From positions 1 to 12,326 of the forward strand of contig JAFGOB010000141.1 of the NCBI GenBank assembly GCA_016926695.1: a DNA stretch of 12,326 nucleotides, written 5' to 3'. This document shows, in pieces, positions 1 to 8,261 of the stretch. Under the pieces are notes generated by a model. It ran no database searches. It saw nothing but the letters and a program-made list of their open reading frames with translations, and was not told where the DNA came from. The stretch's first letter is position 1, and every line of letters starts with the position of its first letter. The position numbers were made by a program, and so were the translations under genes. The stretch comes from Dehalococcoidales bacterium. GTDB lineage: Bacteria > Chloroflexota > Dehalococcoidia > Dehalococcoidales > UBA3254.

Positions 1-19
1 CGCTCCCTTTGTTAGATTT

Positions 20-47
20 GCCCTGTCTAGTTACCGCTAGGCAGGGC
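20..47. repeat. Strong hairpin, 11-bp stem with 6-nt loop
   Basis: GCCCTGTCTAG (20-30) pairs with CTAGGCAGGGC (37-47) around the loop TTACCG. All positions are Watson-Crick except one that is G-U in RNA. No U-tract follows on either strand, so it is not a textbook intrinsic terminator. It could still end or process a transcript from a gene left of the window. Confidence 0.5.
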
Positions 48-217
48 ATCCTTATTGCCAGCCACAAGGCAAGGCTCTGGACACGGCTTATTCAATTGTT
101 AAGGTGCGTTTTTTGTTTTCCAGTTTCATTGTCCAACAAAAATACACAAAGTGTCCTAAAAAGAACTCATTTATCGGTCCCCCCTCCCGGGAAGTTGAAG
201 TGCTATAAAAAGTAAGA

Positions 218-246
218 GAGATACCAAATTCTGGCACGTCGTGCCA
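218..246. promoter_or_regulatory. Palindromic operator-like element (copy A)
   Basis: GAGATACCAAAT (218-229) is followed by the perfect palindrome TGGCAC-GTC-GTGCCA (232-246). The same 12-base lead followed by a CAC-NTC-GTG palindrome occurs at 11829-11853. It could be a repressor or activator site for the small gene at 414, or one of two direct repeats bounding the segment. No regulator gene is present to support either role. Confidence 0.35.
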
Positions 247-332
247 ATTGAGGGCCTTATACACTTAAAATCACGTAGATTTACGGCTAGTCTCTTTCAC
301 AGTTCAGACAATAATATGGAAATATCATAATT

Positions 333-362
333 TTGTAATTTCTTCGCTAGCGATTTTATGAT
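333..362 (+). promoter_or_regulatory. Candidate sigma-70 promoter for the small Cys-rich gene
   Basis: TTGTAA (333-338, 4 of 6 to consensus) and TATGAT (357-362, 5 of 6) are separated by 18 bases. A start near 369 would leave a leader of about 45 bases before the ATG at 414. The region is AT-rich, so a chance match is possible. Confidence 0.35.
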
Positions 363-413
363 TATTTGATATACCGACAGCTATCATAGTGAAGAAAGTC
401 TAAGGAGGATAGT

Positions 414-626
414 ATGTGCTGGAATTGCGGTTGCATGATGCCGGATGATGACCATGGAAATCCGGACAACATCACTACTGAGACCCTACGGAAAGCAGCA
501 AAGGCTGGCGGGCCGGTAACTATCCAAAAATTGATGGATAACATGAACAAAATCTACCACTCCAAGATTAAGGGTACTCCTGTGGATGAAGAGTCGATAC
601 AGCTTACGTCTAGACAATTGCTTTGA
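414..626 (+). CDS. Small Cys-rich MCWNCGC protein, function unknown
   Basis: A 70-aa protein of unknown function. It starts with MCWNCGC followed by an acidic PDDDHGNPDN stretch, so Cys2, Cys5 and Cys7 form a CxxCxC cluster that could bind zinc or an iron-sulfur group; that role is inference. The rest is predicted mostly helical (roughly residues 24-60), without membrane segment or signal peptide. The start is secure: AAGGAGGA at 402-409 sits at proper spacing before the ATG. I remember similarly opened small proteins in anaerobes including Chloroflexota, but cannot confirm this here. It probably has its own promoter (333-362). A 17-bp palindrome lies just after its stop, before the helicase gene. 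Confidence 0.75.
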   Translation: MCWNCGCMMPDDDHGNPDNITTETLRKAAKAGGPVTIQKLMDNMNKIYHSKIKGTPVDEESIQLTSRQLL

Positions 627-631
627 GTGGA

Positions 632-648
632 GTGTATTGTGAATACAC
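632..648. promoter_or_regulatory. Perfect 17-bp palindrome between small gene and helicase
   Basis: GTGTATT-GTG-AATACAC has 7-bp perfect arms around a 3-base centre, and starts 5 bases after the upstream stop codon. The length and symmetry fit a dimeric helix-turn-helix operator. No U-tract follows, which argues against an intrinsic terminator. It may control the helicase gene, which starts about 140 bases downstream. Confidence 0.4.
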
Positions 649-787
649 GTAGGACACGCTGGGAAAGTGTCTCATGAAGGTATAGCGGACATCCAACTTC
701 AAGTATCAACAAAGGATAGTAAAAGCAAGGCATTGAAGGCTTAAACCTCCACTATTAAAGATATAAATATTGGGATGGATTAGAAAG

Positions 788-3700
788 ATGGTAATAGAAC
801 CATTCGATGAAGTTGAAGACCCGGGCACAGAGTTAGAGCCTACCATTGATTCCGAAATATCACCTATGATGGAGCCTCCCGCGGTACTGACATGTCGGCA
901 CCCAGCAACTCCCCCGCGGGAATACTGGAATGCGCAGATAGTTGCCACGGCAATACATCGCAGGTTTGAGGCATTGAAGGAGACGGGAGATGTACGGGGG
1001 ATGCGCCGGCAGTTCTACGTGCTAGCCCATTACTATGGGCGTACCTTGGGTGTATTGAGACAAGCCCTGAGTTATGGACGTGAACCTCTCATTTCATCCG
1101 CCCTGCAGAATATTATGAGCCTGCACCAGCCACTGCATCACATGCACGATATCGCTTCAACGGCCGTCCCTTTCGTCCTGACGCTGGATAATGAAACCCG
1201 AAAACATCTTATAAAAGACCTGGTAGTAAAAGTGCTTGAGGAAGCCATGCAGCCTCTCGAGCTCAAGGAAATTGCGGGGAGCGCAAACCGACTGCATTTT
1301 ATGGCGGAGGTTCCAAAAAACATTATATTCGAGTACACCAACGAGCTTAAAAGCGAGGGATACATCGAAAAAGAAGATAGTCTCTACAACAGGTCAAGAA
1401 AGCCCTATTCATCAATTAATCTAGACCGTGCTGCCTTAAAGGCCTTCCTCGACGAAAAGCTGTATCATGAATTTGAGCAGAAGGGGTTTCCGAGTGTATC
1501 AAGTATCGTCAACCGGAAAGGGGCTTTCCTGAGCTTCTTCCAGCGCTTTGTAAACTGCCGTCAGAGTATTGCAGAGCTTTTCATATCTACCGCTTCGGTG
1601 GTTCTCGGACAACCCTCCCACGCGCCTGAAAGCCATCCCTGGCCGCATGCGGACCTGATAGGCTCTCTATATCCTAGACCTTACCAGTACAAGGCCTATT
1701 CCATTTTTCGTGATTACGGCTACCAGGCGAAGGTAATGGAAGCCCCCAGCGGCAGCGGCAAAACCATGATAGGCATGATGTGCATTCAGGACTGGCTGCG
1801 GAACATGTCTCAGGGAGAGTCTATCCTGGTACTTGTGCCTACCATCAACTACAGGCAGCAATGGGTGGGTGAGCTTTCATATAACGGAGTTGGACTGCAA
1901 CTAGCTCCCGAGGCTATATTTGCGGGTACCCCCGCTGAGCTCAAGAGACTAGTGCAGCGCACTCAGTCCAATCCACCACTTTTGATTATGACCTATTCCG
2001 CTCTGTCTAAACTGGAGGCATCGTCAGTGGAATCTCTCCTCACCAGAATGAAAGTGCGCTATATTATTCTGGATGAAGTACACAAAGTTGTCGATGACCT
2101 AAACAGTCCCTCCGCAGCGATGACAAAAAACCTCTCTACTATGCTTTCGCAAGGTAAGATACATGGTTTTATCGGCTTTTCCGGGACCGCTGCCGCCTAC
2201 CGAGAAAAATTCGCCGAGATAGGGCTGGAACTGGTATACATAATCCCGTCCGCGGAATTGATTGCGCACGGGTTTGTGGCGCCTTTTGCGGAATTCGGAA
2301 TCCCTTTTACTTATTCGGAACGTGAGATGAAGGTAAGATCGCTACTCCAGGAATACAAGAAGGTAATGAATCAATACCTCGAACAGTTGGACTTGAACAA
2401 ACTTACCTCTTTGTTTTCGGACATAGAAACAAGCCGGAGATTTGAAATTGCAAGAGACTTCCTGCAGATGTACGAAGGTGACCCGGGGCAGGAAGAAAAG
2501 ATTAAGGAGCGGTTCGAGGCCTGGTCACAAGTTGAATCTCTGAACCTGAACAAGGTCCCATTGCTGCTCATCGCCCAGATGGCGTTGAATTATTCAGATA
2601 ACCAACTCCTCAGTACCGCAGGCAAGAATTTAGCAGCGCCAAGCGAACCGTCTTCTTTGAAATCTCGGGAGCTAATCGCGGGGGCAGACAGGATACGCCA
2701 GTATCTTAAGGATTACATGGACTATCCGGATATACGCAATAAACTGGATTACCCCGGTTTCGGCAGCGATGTGGACTTTGCTGCTTTATTTGCGAAAAAA
2801 TCCCAAACGGAAAACCGGGCGATGTTAAAGGAGTTTGCCCGGGAAAAGCTGGCAGCCACGGTTTTCGGGCTGTACCTGAGCCTGAAAGATTTTTACTATC
2901 GGGCAGGTCAGGGACATATCGATTGCATCAAGTCTATCATAGATGCCGAGCAACAAACACGCAGGGTCAGCGGTGTCATCATTTTTGATAAAGCCCGGCA
3001 CTTGCCCCTGGAGGACGGTCAGGTTACAGCACAATATTCCGGTGTCGGGGGGCTGTTCCTCCACATGCTCAACGAAGCTGGCTTTACCCCCATGGCCGCC
3101 ACTTCCAGCGAGATTTACCTTCCCTGGAATGAAATCAATCCCCTGCCCGTCCAGATAGCCAGGTTCATAAAAGAGCAAGTAATGTATCGAGAGATAGGAA
3201 ATTCTATCTTCAGGATGGTAACGCAGAACCTCCGGCTACCAAAAGCGAGACTCGATAACTTCAACTCGGTATGGAATGAAATACTCCAGAAGTATATTCA
3301 TTACCTCTCGAGCGTCAGCGGGGCTCGGCATTCGGAATTCGGCAGGATGGTTATCTCCAGCTTTCGCCGGTCGATATTCAAGGAAATCCCGAAGAGTCTG
3401 AGAGGAACACTCAGGTCCAGGTTAAACGCCCGGAACCAGCATCTCCACAATCTGATCGATACCTTTTTTGATTATGGGCTTCTCGCGGAACGTTTCTTAA
3501 GAGCGAAGGAGGTTACCCTGCAAACTCCCGCTCATGTTCAGCGCCGATTCTTTGTCGTAAAGATGCCCTCCGACGAACGGAACCAGCTCATGTACGAGCT
3601 GCTGTCCCGCATAGTTAACAGTCCCGGTATTCCCGTAAATGTGGTTATTGTTTCCACCTGGGCCAGGACAGGCTGGAACGTGTTTTCCCCAAATGTATTG

Positions 3701-4363
3701 ATTGACGCTACGGCTACCCGGGATACGACCGCATGGCAGCAGCTCCGGGGACGGGCATTGCGTGCGGCGCCTGACTGGGACGAGCGCTGTTCCGAGTTGT
3801 TGATGCACATCCTGGGCTCTTATCTGGGGGAAATGGCGGCCGTGGAAACGGTGATGTCCCCTGATGAAGCGATGGTAGCGGGACTCTGGCAAAAATTCCA
3901 CGTTGACCTGGAACGGGGTGAGAGGAAGATATTGAGGGATCTGGTGGTGGCAGGCAACGGAAATCGCAGTATCAGGAAGCTGGTTGGTAAGAATATCGAA
4001 CGGATGGACAGGGAGGAGAGAGAAAAACTGGCTACGGCTCTTCTGCTTTCTCGAAACAAAATCACCCATATTTACGAGTTGGTTAAGGCTTACGGCAGTC
4101 CCGCGCAGGTTAGCTACAACCGCTCGGCCCGCAGGTGGCACCGGACAGAGGCCGTTGCCAGGAAACATTCTCAGGAGTATTCCATAAACCCGTTCTCGGG
4201 TGAATACGTTAACGGTGAGGCCCACGCGCCTCTAATATACTCGGGTAATCCCAGGATGGATAGCCCCCAGAAACTCGGGCAATATCTGGCTGATAGACTC
4301 ACATCAATTGACCCGAATATAGTGGAAGGATGGATTAAGGCTATGACATCAGATAACGAATAA
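788..4363 (+). CDS. Large superfamily 2 DEVH-box helicase
   Basis: An ATP-dependent superfamily 2 helicase/translocase of 1191 aa, far longer than the roughly 450-aa helicase core. Numbered from ATG 788: residues 1-290 are an N-terminal region with a possible winged helix (about 157-199); RPYQ is at 297-300; Walker A APSGSGKT at 319-326; DEVH at 429-432; SGT (motif III) at 465-467; and ELIAHGFVAP, usual in the XPB/Res branch, near 490-499. The second RecA domain carries VIIFDK (about 731), STWARTGWN (956-964) and QQLRGRALR (motif VI, 984-992). Two long stretches, about 500-725 and 770-940, match nothing I recognise. I see no nuclease motif. TTG 770 is the only other in-frame start (TAA at 764-766) and has no Shine-Dalgarno; ATG 788 has a GGATGG nearby. 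Substrate is unknown. A defence role is possible, but no defence partner lies beside it. Confidence 0.9.
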   Translation: MVIEPFDEVEDPGTELEPTIDSEISPMMEPPAVLTCRHPATPPREYWNAQIVATAIHRRFEALKETGDVRGMRRQFYVLAHYYGRTLGVLRQALSYGREPLISSALQNIMSLHQPLHHMHDIASTAVPFVLTLDNETRKHLIKDLVVKVLEEAMQPLELKEIAGSANRLHFMAEVPKNIIFEYTNELKSEGYIEKEDSLYNRSRKPYSSINLDRAALKAFLDEKLYHEFEQKGFPSVSSIVNRKGAFLSFFQRFVNCRQSIAELFISTASVVLGQPSHAPESHPWPHADLIGSLYPRPYQYKAYSIFRDYGYQAKVMEAPSGSGKTMIGMMCIQDWLRNMSQGESILVLVPTINYRQQWVGELSYNGVGLQLAPEAIFAGTPAELKRLVQRTQSNPPLLIMTYSALSKLEASSVESLLTRMKVRYIILDEVHKVVDDLNSPSAAMTKNLSTMLSQGKIHGFIGFSGTAAAYREKFAEIGLELVYIIPSAELIAHGFVAPFAEFGIPFTYSEREMKVRSLLQEYKKVMNQYLEQLDLNKLTSLFSDIETSRRFEIARDFLQMYEGDPGQEEKIKERFEAWSQVESLNLNKVPLLLIAQMALNYSDNQLLSTAGKNLAAPSEPSSLKSRELIAGADRIRQYLKDYMDYPDIRNKLDYPGFGSDVDFAALFAKKSQTENRAMLKEFAREKLAATVFGLYLSLKDFYYRAGQGHIDCIKSIIDAEQQTRRVSGVIIFDKARHLPLEDGQVTAQYSGVGGLFLHMLNEAGFTPMAATSSEIYLPWNEINPLPVQIARFIKEQVMYREIGNSIFRMVTQNLRLPKARLDNFNSVWNEILQKYIHYLSSVSGARHSEFGRMVISSFRRSIFKEIPKSLRGTLRSRLNARNQHLHNLIDTFFDYGLLAERFLRAKEVTLQTPAHVQRRFFVVKMPSDERNQLMYELLSRIVNSPGIPVNVVIVSTWARTGWNVFSPNVLIDATATRDTTAWQQLRGRALRAAPDWDERCSELLMHILGSYLGEMAAVETVMSPDEAMVAGLWQKFHVDLERGERKILRDLVVAGNGNRSIRKLVGKNIERMDREEREKLATALLLSRNKITHIYELVKAYGSPAQVSYNRSARRWHRTEAVARKHSQEYSINPFSGEYVNGEAHAPLIYSGNPRMDSPQKLGQYLADRLTSIDPNIVEGWIKAMTSDNE

Positions 4364-4429
4364 TTCGTTCGTTTTCCGTATCGCATTACTCTCCTTGTAA
4401 TGAAAAATATTTAAAGGATGTTTTATAAG

Positions 4430-4987
4430 ATGGCAAGCAGATTTACACCAACGAGCAGGCTAAAACGTTACGACGTGGTTAACGCCAACGGGGAGGACTT
4501 GGGTCAGGTACAGACATTTATCGTCGACATGGTAACGGGTAGAATTACGCTGGTCGTGGTAGCTTTCGGTGGTATCCTGGGCCTCACGGACAAGTGGGTA
4601 GCAATACCGTTTGAACGCCTGGTCTGGAGACCAAAAGACAATAAATTCCTCTTGAATGTACCGCGGCAGGCCCTCGAAGAAGCTCCGGGTATCAACAAAG
4701 ATACCTGGCCAAAACGGGTCACGGCGAAATGGCTCGCGAGCGTGTACGCCAAATACGGTTGCTCTCCTTACTGGAAGAGTAGAATGGGTGAGACCTTCAA
4801 CAGCGGAGAAAAAGTAAAAAAATCAGGTGTATACGAATATGTAGCCCACATAGGTGCCAAGTCCTGCCAGGTGGACTGCCAGCCTACTGATGCCGAACGT
4901 GAGTTACCCCTATCAACAGGCGAGACATTCCCTCCGCTAAGATCCTGCGGAAAGGCAGCGGTCTGGCGATTGATAAGAGCGGCTTAG
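4430..4987 (+). CDS. PRC-barrel protein with YjzC-like C-terminal domain
   Basis: A 185-aa cytoplasmic protein with no signal peptide. Residues 1-95 form a PRC-barrel-like domain: RYDVVNANGEDLGQVQTF, then a run of beta strands (RITLVVVAFGG, DKWVAIPFERLVW), as in photosynthetic reaction-centre H subunits, RimM and many small stress-type proteins. Residues 125-182 resemble YjzC-like domains: SGEKVKKSGVYEYV, then GETFPPLRSCGKAAVWRLI. Relatives often carry a Cys pair here as a small zinc ribbon; this copy has Cys146, Cys150 and Cys173 only, so metal binding is doubtful. ATG 4418 overlaps the AAAGGA Shine-Dalgarno, while ATG 4430 lies about 11 bases after it, so 4430 is preferred. It follows the helicase by 66 bases and may share its transcript. 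Its role is unknown; PRC-barrel domains usually act in protein or RNA binding. Confidence 0.8.
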   Translation: MASRFTPTSRLKRYDVVNANGEDLGQVQTFIVDMVTGRITLVVVAFGGILGLTDKWVAIPFERLVWRPKDNKFLLNVPRQALEEAPGINKDTWPKRVTAKWLASVYAKYGCSPYWKSRMGETFNSGEKVKKSGVYEYVAHIGAKSCQVDCQPTDAERELPLSTGETFPPLRSCGKAAVWRLIRAA

Positions 4988-5115
4988 CAGGTCTAATATA
5001 TTCTGCATAACAATCGGTTACAGTCCCTCGGTAAGGCCGGGCTCTTGATCATTAAGTTTGAAATAACCGACTTGAAGAAAATGAGCCTTTAAACCTAGAA
5101 AAATGAGTAAATGCA

Positions 5116-5517
5116 ATGAGACCATATTTACTAGTTGGAATCCTAGTGCTGACTTTTCTAATTGTTGGCGGCTGTACCCAGCCACAGACATCCAGCCAGA
5201 CTACGTATGTAGATGTTACTCCAGCTGAAGCCAAGAAATTAATTGATGAAAACCTAGATTTAATCATTATCGATGTTTCACCTAATTACGCACAGGGGCA
5301 CTTACCTGGAGCTGTAAACTACTACGTCGGTGACGGCTCGCTTGATGAGGCTATTCCGACACTGGACAGGAACGCGACCTACCTAGTCTACTGTCATTTT
5401 GAGAGTGCCTCGAGACAGGGAGCGCAGAAGTTGGTGGATGCCGGATTTATGAATGTTTACCGGCTGGAAGGTGAATATGGAGCATGGGTTGACGCCGGAT
5501 ATTCGATAGAGAAATAA
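5116..5517 (+). CDS. Rhodanese-like lipoprotein
   Basis: A 133-aa exported lipoprotein with one rhodanese-like domain. Residues 1-20 are a lipoprotein signal ending in VGGC, with lipidation predicted at Cys20. Residues about 31-130 show the single-domain rhodanese pattern: VTPAEAKKLID, IIIDVSPNYAQGHLPGAVNY (50-69), LVYC with candidate catalytic Cys93, and a C-terminal GEYGAWVDAGY. The active-site loop, CHFESASR, is atypical: it lacks the usual glycine and the Arg five residues after Cys that shape a persulfide-binding loop, so true sulfurtransferase activity is uncertain. Such proteins sit on the outer face of the cytoplasmic membrane and handle sulfane sulfur or redox signals. The Shine-Dalgarno is poor. 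The next gene starts 18 bases after the stop, suggesting a shared transcript. Confidence 0.88.
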   Translation: MRPYLLVGILVLTFLIVGGCTQPQTSSQTTYVDVTPAEAKKLIDENLDLIIIDVSPNYAQGHLPGAVNYYVGDGSLDEAIPTLDRNATYLVYCHFESASRQGAQKLVDAGFMNVYRLEGEYGAWVDAGYSIEK

Positions 5518-5535
5518 CTAAGCATGAGAGGTACT

Positions 5536-7557
5536 ATGCCCAACCATTTGGCTGGGGAGACCAGTCCATATTTGTTTCAGCATGCCGATAATCCTGTGGA
5601 CTGGTATCCCTGGGGCGAAGAAGCACTGAATAAAGCCACAACTGAGAACAAGCCCATCCTGCTGAGCATCGGTTACTCGGCTTGTCACTGGTGCCATGTT
5701 ATGGCGCACGAAAACTTCGAAAACCCCAACATAGCTGACCTTATGAATGATGGCTTTATCAATATCAAGGTTGACCGGGAGGAGCGCCCTGACTTGGACA
5801 GCATATATATGCAGGCTGTGCAGGCTATTACCGGTAGCGGGGGCTGGCCTTTAACGGTATTTTTAACGCCTGATAGAGAACCATTTTTCGGTGGCACCTA
5901 TTTCCCTCCTGAAGACAGGCAAGGTTTGCCCGGGTTTCCCCGGGTTCTTCACACCGTTGCCGAGGCTTACCGGAATCGCCACTCCGATATTCGGGAGGCT
6001 GCCCGCCAGATAATGGGTGTCTTGACTTCACACCGCGTTAACACTGAGGGTGGAGCGCCGCTGGCAGCGGATATTATGAAGCAAGCGCGCACGATTCTTG
6101 AAAGGGATTTTGATTGGGAGAACGGCGGCTTCGGCTGGGCACCGAAGTTCCCTCAGCCAATGGCTCTGGAGTTCCTCCTGAGATATTCCCGACAAAGTGG
6201 AGATAAAACTGCTTTAGAAATGGTAGAAACCACCCTGGAAAAGATAGCTCAGGGAGGTATTTACGACCAATTGGGAGGTGGTTTTCACCGCTACGCTACA
6301 GACAGCAAGTGGCTTATCCCCCACTTTGAGAAGATGCTCTATGATAATGCACTGCTCAGCCGGGTATACCTCCATGCCTACCTGCTCACCGGTAAGCAAC
6401 TGTATCGTCTGGTAGTGGAACAAACCCTGGATTACATACTCAGGGACATGACAGCTCCCGAGGGAGGTTTTTACAGTACTCAGGACGCCGACAGCGAGGG
6501 GAGCGAAGGTAAATACTATCTCTGGACACCGGCTGACATCATTGAGGTTGTGGGAGACGGCGTTGGTCAATCGTTTATGGACTACTATGGTGTTACCGAA
6601 GAAGGCAATTTCGATGGCAGCAACATTCTCAATCTATTAGACCAGTCAAAACCAGAGGTTCCGGACGATTTCGAGCAGGTGAAAAAGACTCTACTGGCGC
6701 GGAGGGAACAGAGGGTAAAGCCGGGATGCGATGAAAAAGTCCTGGCTTCCTGGAACGGGTTGATGCTATCCAGCCTGGCAGAAGCAGCCTCCGTACTTGG
6801 ACGTAAGGATTATCTGAATGCTGCGGCAGCTAATGGTTCGTTCTTACGAGGCCGTATGATGGTAAATGGAGGCCTGCGACATATATTCAAGGATGGTGAG
6901 GCTAAAATTGAAGGCTACCTTGATGACTATGCAGGGATTATCGAGGGTTTCCTGATGCTTCATGTGGCCACCTTAAGGGGCGAATGGCTTCGACAGGCTA
7001 TTTCGCTGACCAACACCATGATAGAAAAATTCTGGGATGAAAGTGCGGGTACATTTTTTGATGCAACCGCAGGAACGCCGGACCTGATAGTCCGCCCAAG
7101 AACCACAATAGACGGGGCAACTCCTTCTGCATCTTCTGTGGCCACGCTGATATTACTTAAATTAGGCAGGCTTACAGATGACACCAGATTCGAACAGCTA
7201 GCCGTGAAATCCCTTCAATCCGTACGGGATCTGCTCGCTGACAATCCCCTCGGTTTTGGAAACTGGCTGTGCGCTCTGGACTTTCATCTGTCAGAATCGT
7301 GGCAGGCTGCCTTTATCGGGCCGGCTAGTAACAGGAGAATGTCGGAGTTTCTGCACACCATATGCAAAACCTGGTTACCTAACATCGTGGTGGCAGCATT
7401 GGATCTGAACGACTCATCTCGATTCGCTGAACTCAAACTGTTCCAAGGCAAGGAAATGATCGATAACCATCCGACGGCTTATATATGCCGACACCAGTCA
7501 TGTCAAGCGCCAGTGACTGATCCAGTGTCATTGAAAAAACAACTGGAGGGGAAATAA
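5536..7557 (+). CDS. DUF255 / YyaL / SPATA20-type thioredoxin-domain protein
   Basis: A full-length member (673 aa) of the DUF255 family, known as YyaL in Bacillus and SPATA20 in animals. Residues 1-165 form the thioredoxin-like domain, opening with the signature [19 protein letters not shown] and carrying CHWC at 50-53, the CxxC redox pair. [12 protein letters not shown] and GGTYFPPED follow as usual. Residues about 185-560 resemble the alpha/alpha-barrel fold of epimerases and glycosidases (for example [30 protein letters not shown]). The tail [13 protein letters not shown] (Cys651, Cys656) is conserved in the family. No signal peptide is seen, so it is predicted cytoplasmic. Its biochemical role is not established. 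ATG 5524 is also in frame, but GAGAGG at 5526-5531 lies just upstream of ATG 5536. It probably shares a transcript with the rhodanese-like lipoprotein. Confidence 0.93.
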   Translation: MPNHLAGETSPYLFQHADNPVDWYPWGEEALNKATTENKPILLSIGYSACHWCHVMAHENFENPNIADLMNDGFINIKVDREERPDLDSIYMQAVQAITGSGGWPLTVFLTPDREPFFGGTYFPPEDRQGLPGFPRVLHTVAEAYRNRHSDIREAARQIMGVLTSHRVNTEGGAPLAADIMKQARTILERDFDWENGGFGWAPKFPQPMALEFLLRYSRQSGDKTALEMVETTLEKIAQGGIYDQLGGGFHRYATDSKWLIPHFEKMLYDNALLSRVYLHAYLLTGKQLYRLVVEQTLDYILRDMTAPEGGFYSTQDADSEGSEGKYYLWTPADIIEVVGDGVGQSFMDYYGVTEEGNFDGSNILNLLDQSKPEVPDDFEQVKKTLLARREQRVKPGCDEKVLASWNGLMLSSLAEAASVLGRKDYLNAAAANGSFLRGRMMVNGGLRHIFKDGEAKIEGYLDDYAGIIEGFLMLHVATLRGEWLRQAISLTNTMIEKFWDESAGTFFDATAGTPDLIVRPRTTIDGATPSASSVATLILLKLGRLTDDTRFEQLAVKSLQSVRDLLADNPLGFGNWLCALDFHLSESWQAAFIGPASNRRMSEFLHTICKTWLPNIVVAALDLNDSSRFAELKLFQGKEMIDNHPTAYICRHQSCQAPVTDPVSLKKQLEGK

Positions 7558-7628
7558 TGCCGTAGGATATTATAGTATTCAAAGACGCCATAAACTCAGT
7601 TCACGGTCTGTATTACTTCTAACAGAGG

Positions 7629-7668
7629 AAAAATCATGAGTCTCTTCACAACAACTCAAAATGTGAAG
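7629..7668 (-). terminator. Weak candidate terminator for the minus-strand operon
   Basis: Read on the minus strand, CTTCACA (7668-7662) and TGTGAAG (7650-7644) form a perfect 7-bp stem with an 11-base loop. A run of five T follows only after about 10 further bases. An alternative 5-bp stem, TGAGT with ACTCA, lies closer to the T-run. The stem is AT-rich and the spacing is poor. It is the best hairpin in the convergent gap 7558-7750, which holds no gene that I can see. Confidence 0.2.
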
Positions 7669-7750
7669 CTGTATGTGATCTTAGAGTAAAGTTTAGCAAA
7701 GAATCAAGTAAAATTTAAGCCATTAGACTGAACAAGATAATTTAACTCAG

Positions 7751-8230
7751 CTAGTCGACGCAAATCACTACCGGTGGCGTGATACCGGAGTCTTTTGCCA
7801 TGACATTTCCGCCGGATACCTGATAGCGGATATCAACGAGGCTATTGACATCGCACATTTCTACTGAATCCAGATTGATGGCACTGCTACCGTTTTCGTC
7901 TATAATTTCAAAATACAGAGCAACGATTGCCCCATCGCCGGATATCCCACCGGTATTGATGATACCGATAACCACGCTGCCCGGCTGGTCAAAATTATAA
8001 TCCAACATTGCATCTTTAACCAGTTCCCCTGGAGTCACTTCTTTTATTTCAATTACTTCCGGATCATAGGAGACCGTCAGGTATATACTTCCCACGTTTT
8101 TGGCATTCTGAAGATTGATAGGAATGGCATTATCCTTACCATTTTTAGCGCAGGTGCAACCGACTATCCATGTAATCATTAAAACAAAGACGCAGAAAGC
8201 AAGAACTATTCCTAGATTCTTTTTCACCAC
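7751..8230 (-). CDS. Short cohesin-like lipoprotein
   Basis: An exported lipoprotein of about 159 aa. A KK-led hydrophobic signal ends in the lipobox IVGC, with lipidation predicted at Cys25 (numbered from GTG 8230). After about 10 residues the chain enters a cohesin-like beta-sandwich: IPINLQNAKNVGSIYLTVSYDPEVI (36-60), then GISGDGAIVALYFEI (95-109). Both blocks match the cohesin of the first operon gene (LTLNYDP, GFEGDGSVAYVVFNI). The first strand of a normal cohesin is missing or very short. Cohesins bind dockerins with calcium help, so the likely partner is the dockerin of the same operon; that is inference. In-frame GTG codons occur at 8245, 8230 and 8227; GGAG at 8236-8239 favours 8230 or 8227. 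It lies about 30 bases after the 435-aa gene. Confidence 0.75.
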   Translation of the reverse strand: MVKKNLGIVLAFCVFVLMITWIVGCTCAKNGKDNAIPINLQNAKNVGSIYLTVSYDPEVIEIKEVTPGELVKDAMLDYNFDQPGSVVIGIINTGGISGDGAIVALYFEIIDENGSSAINLDSVEMCDVNSLVDIRYQVSGGNVMAKDSGITPPVVICVD

Positions 8231-8261
8231 TCCTTCTCCAGACACATAACACCTAATTTTT

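Larger units (their letters stand above)
1..413. other. Left intergenic region
   Basis: No convincing gene is visible in this stretch. A frame is open from about position 3 to 215, but it has no Shine-Dalgarno, begins at TTG, runs through a strong hairpin and has unlikely composition. The region holds a hairpin at 20-47, a 15-bp palindrome at 232-246 preceded by the motif GAGATACCAAAT, and a candidate promoter at 333-362 for the small gene that follows. Confidence 0.6.

Noticed and set aside
9..215. 68-aa open frame at the left edge
   Set aside because: TTG start, no ribosome site, runs through a strong hairpin, and composition is unlike the other proteins.
3497..4225. 242-aa open frame antisense to the helicase C-terminus
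   Set aside because: It lies entirely opposite helicase motifs V and VI; its Pro/Arg/Gly-rich content is what the helicase codons give when read backwards.
4384..4402. Hairpin CATTAC/GTAATG as a terminator after the helicase
   Set aside because: Only 6 AT-rich pairs and no T-tract follows on the + strand.
5010..5050. Possible tRNA-like fold between the PRC-barrel and rhodanese genes
   Set aside because: The GC-rich stretch gives no acceptor stem, anticodon arm or T-loop consensus.
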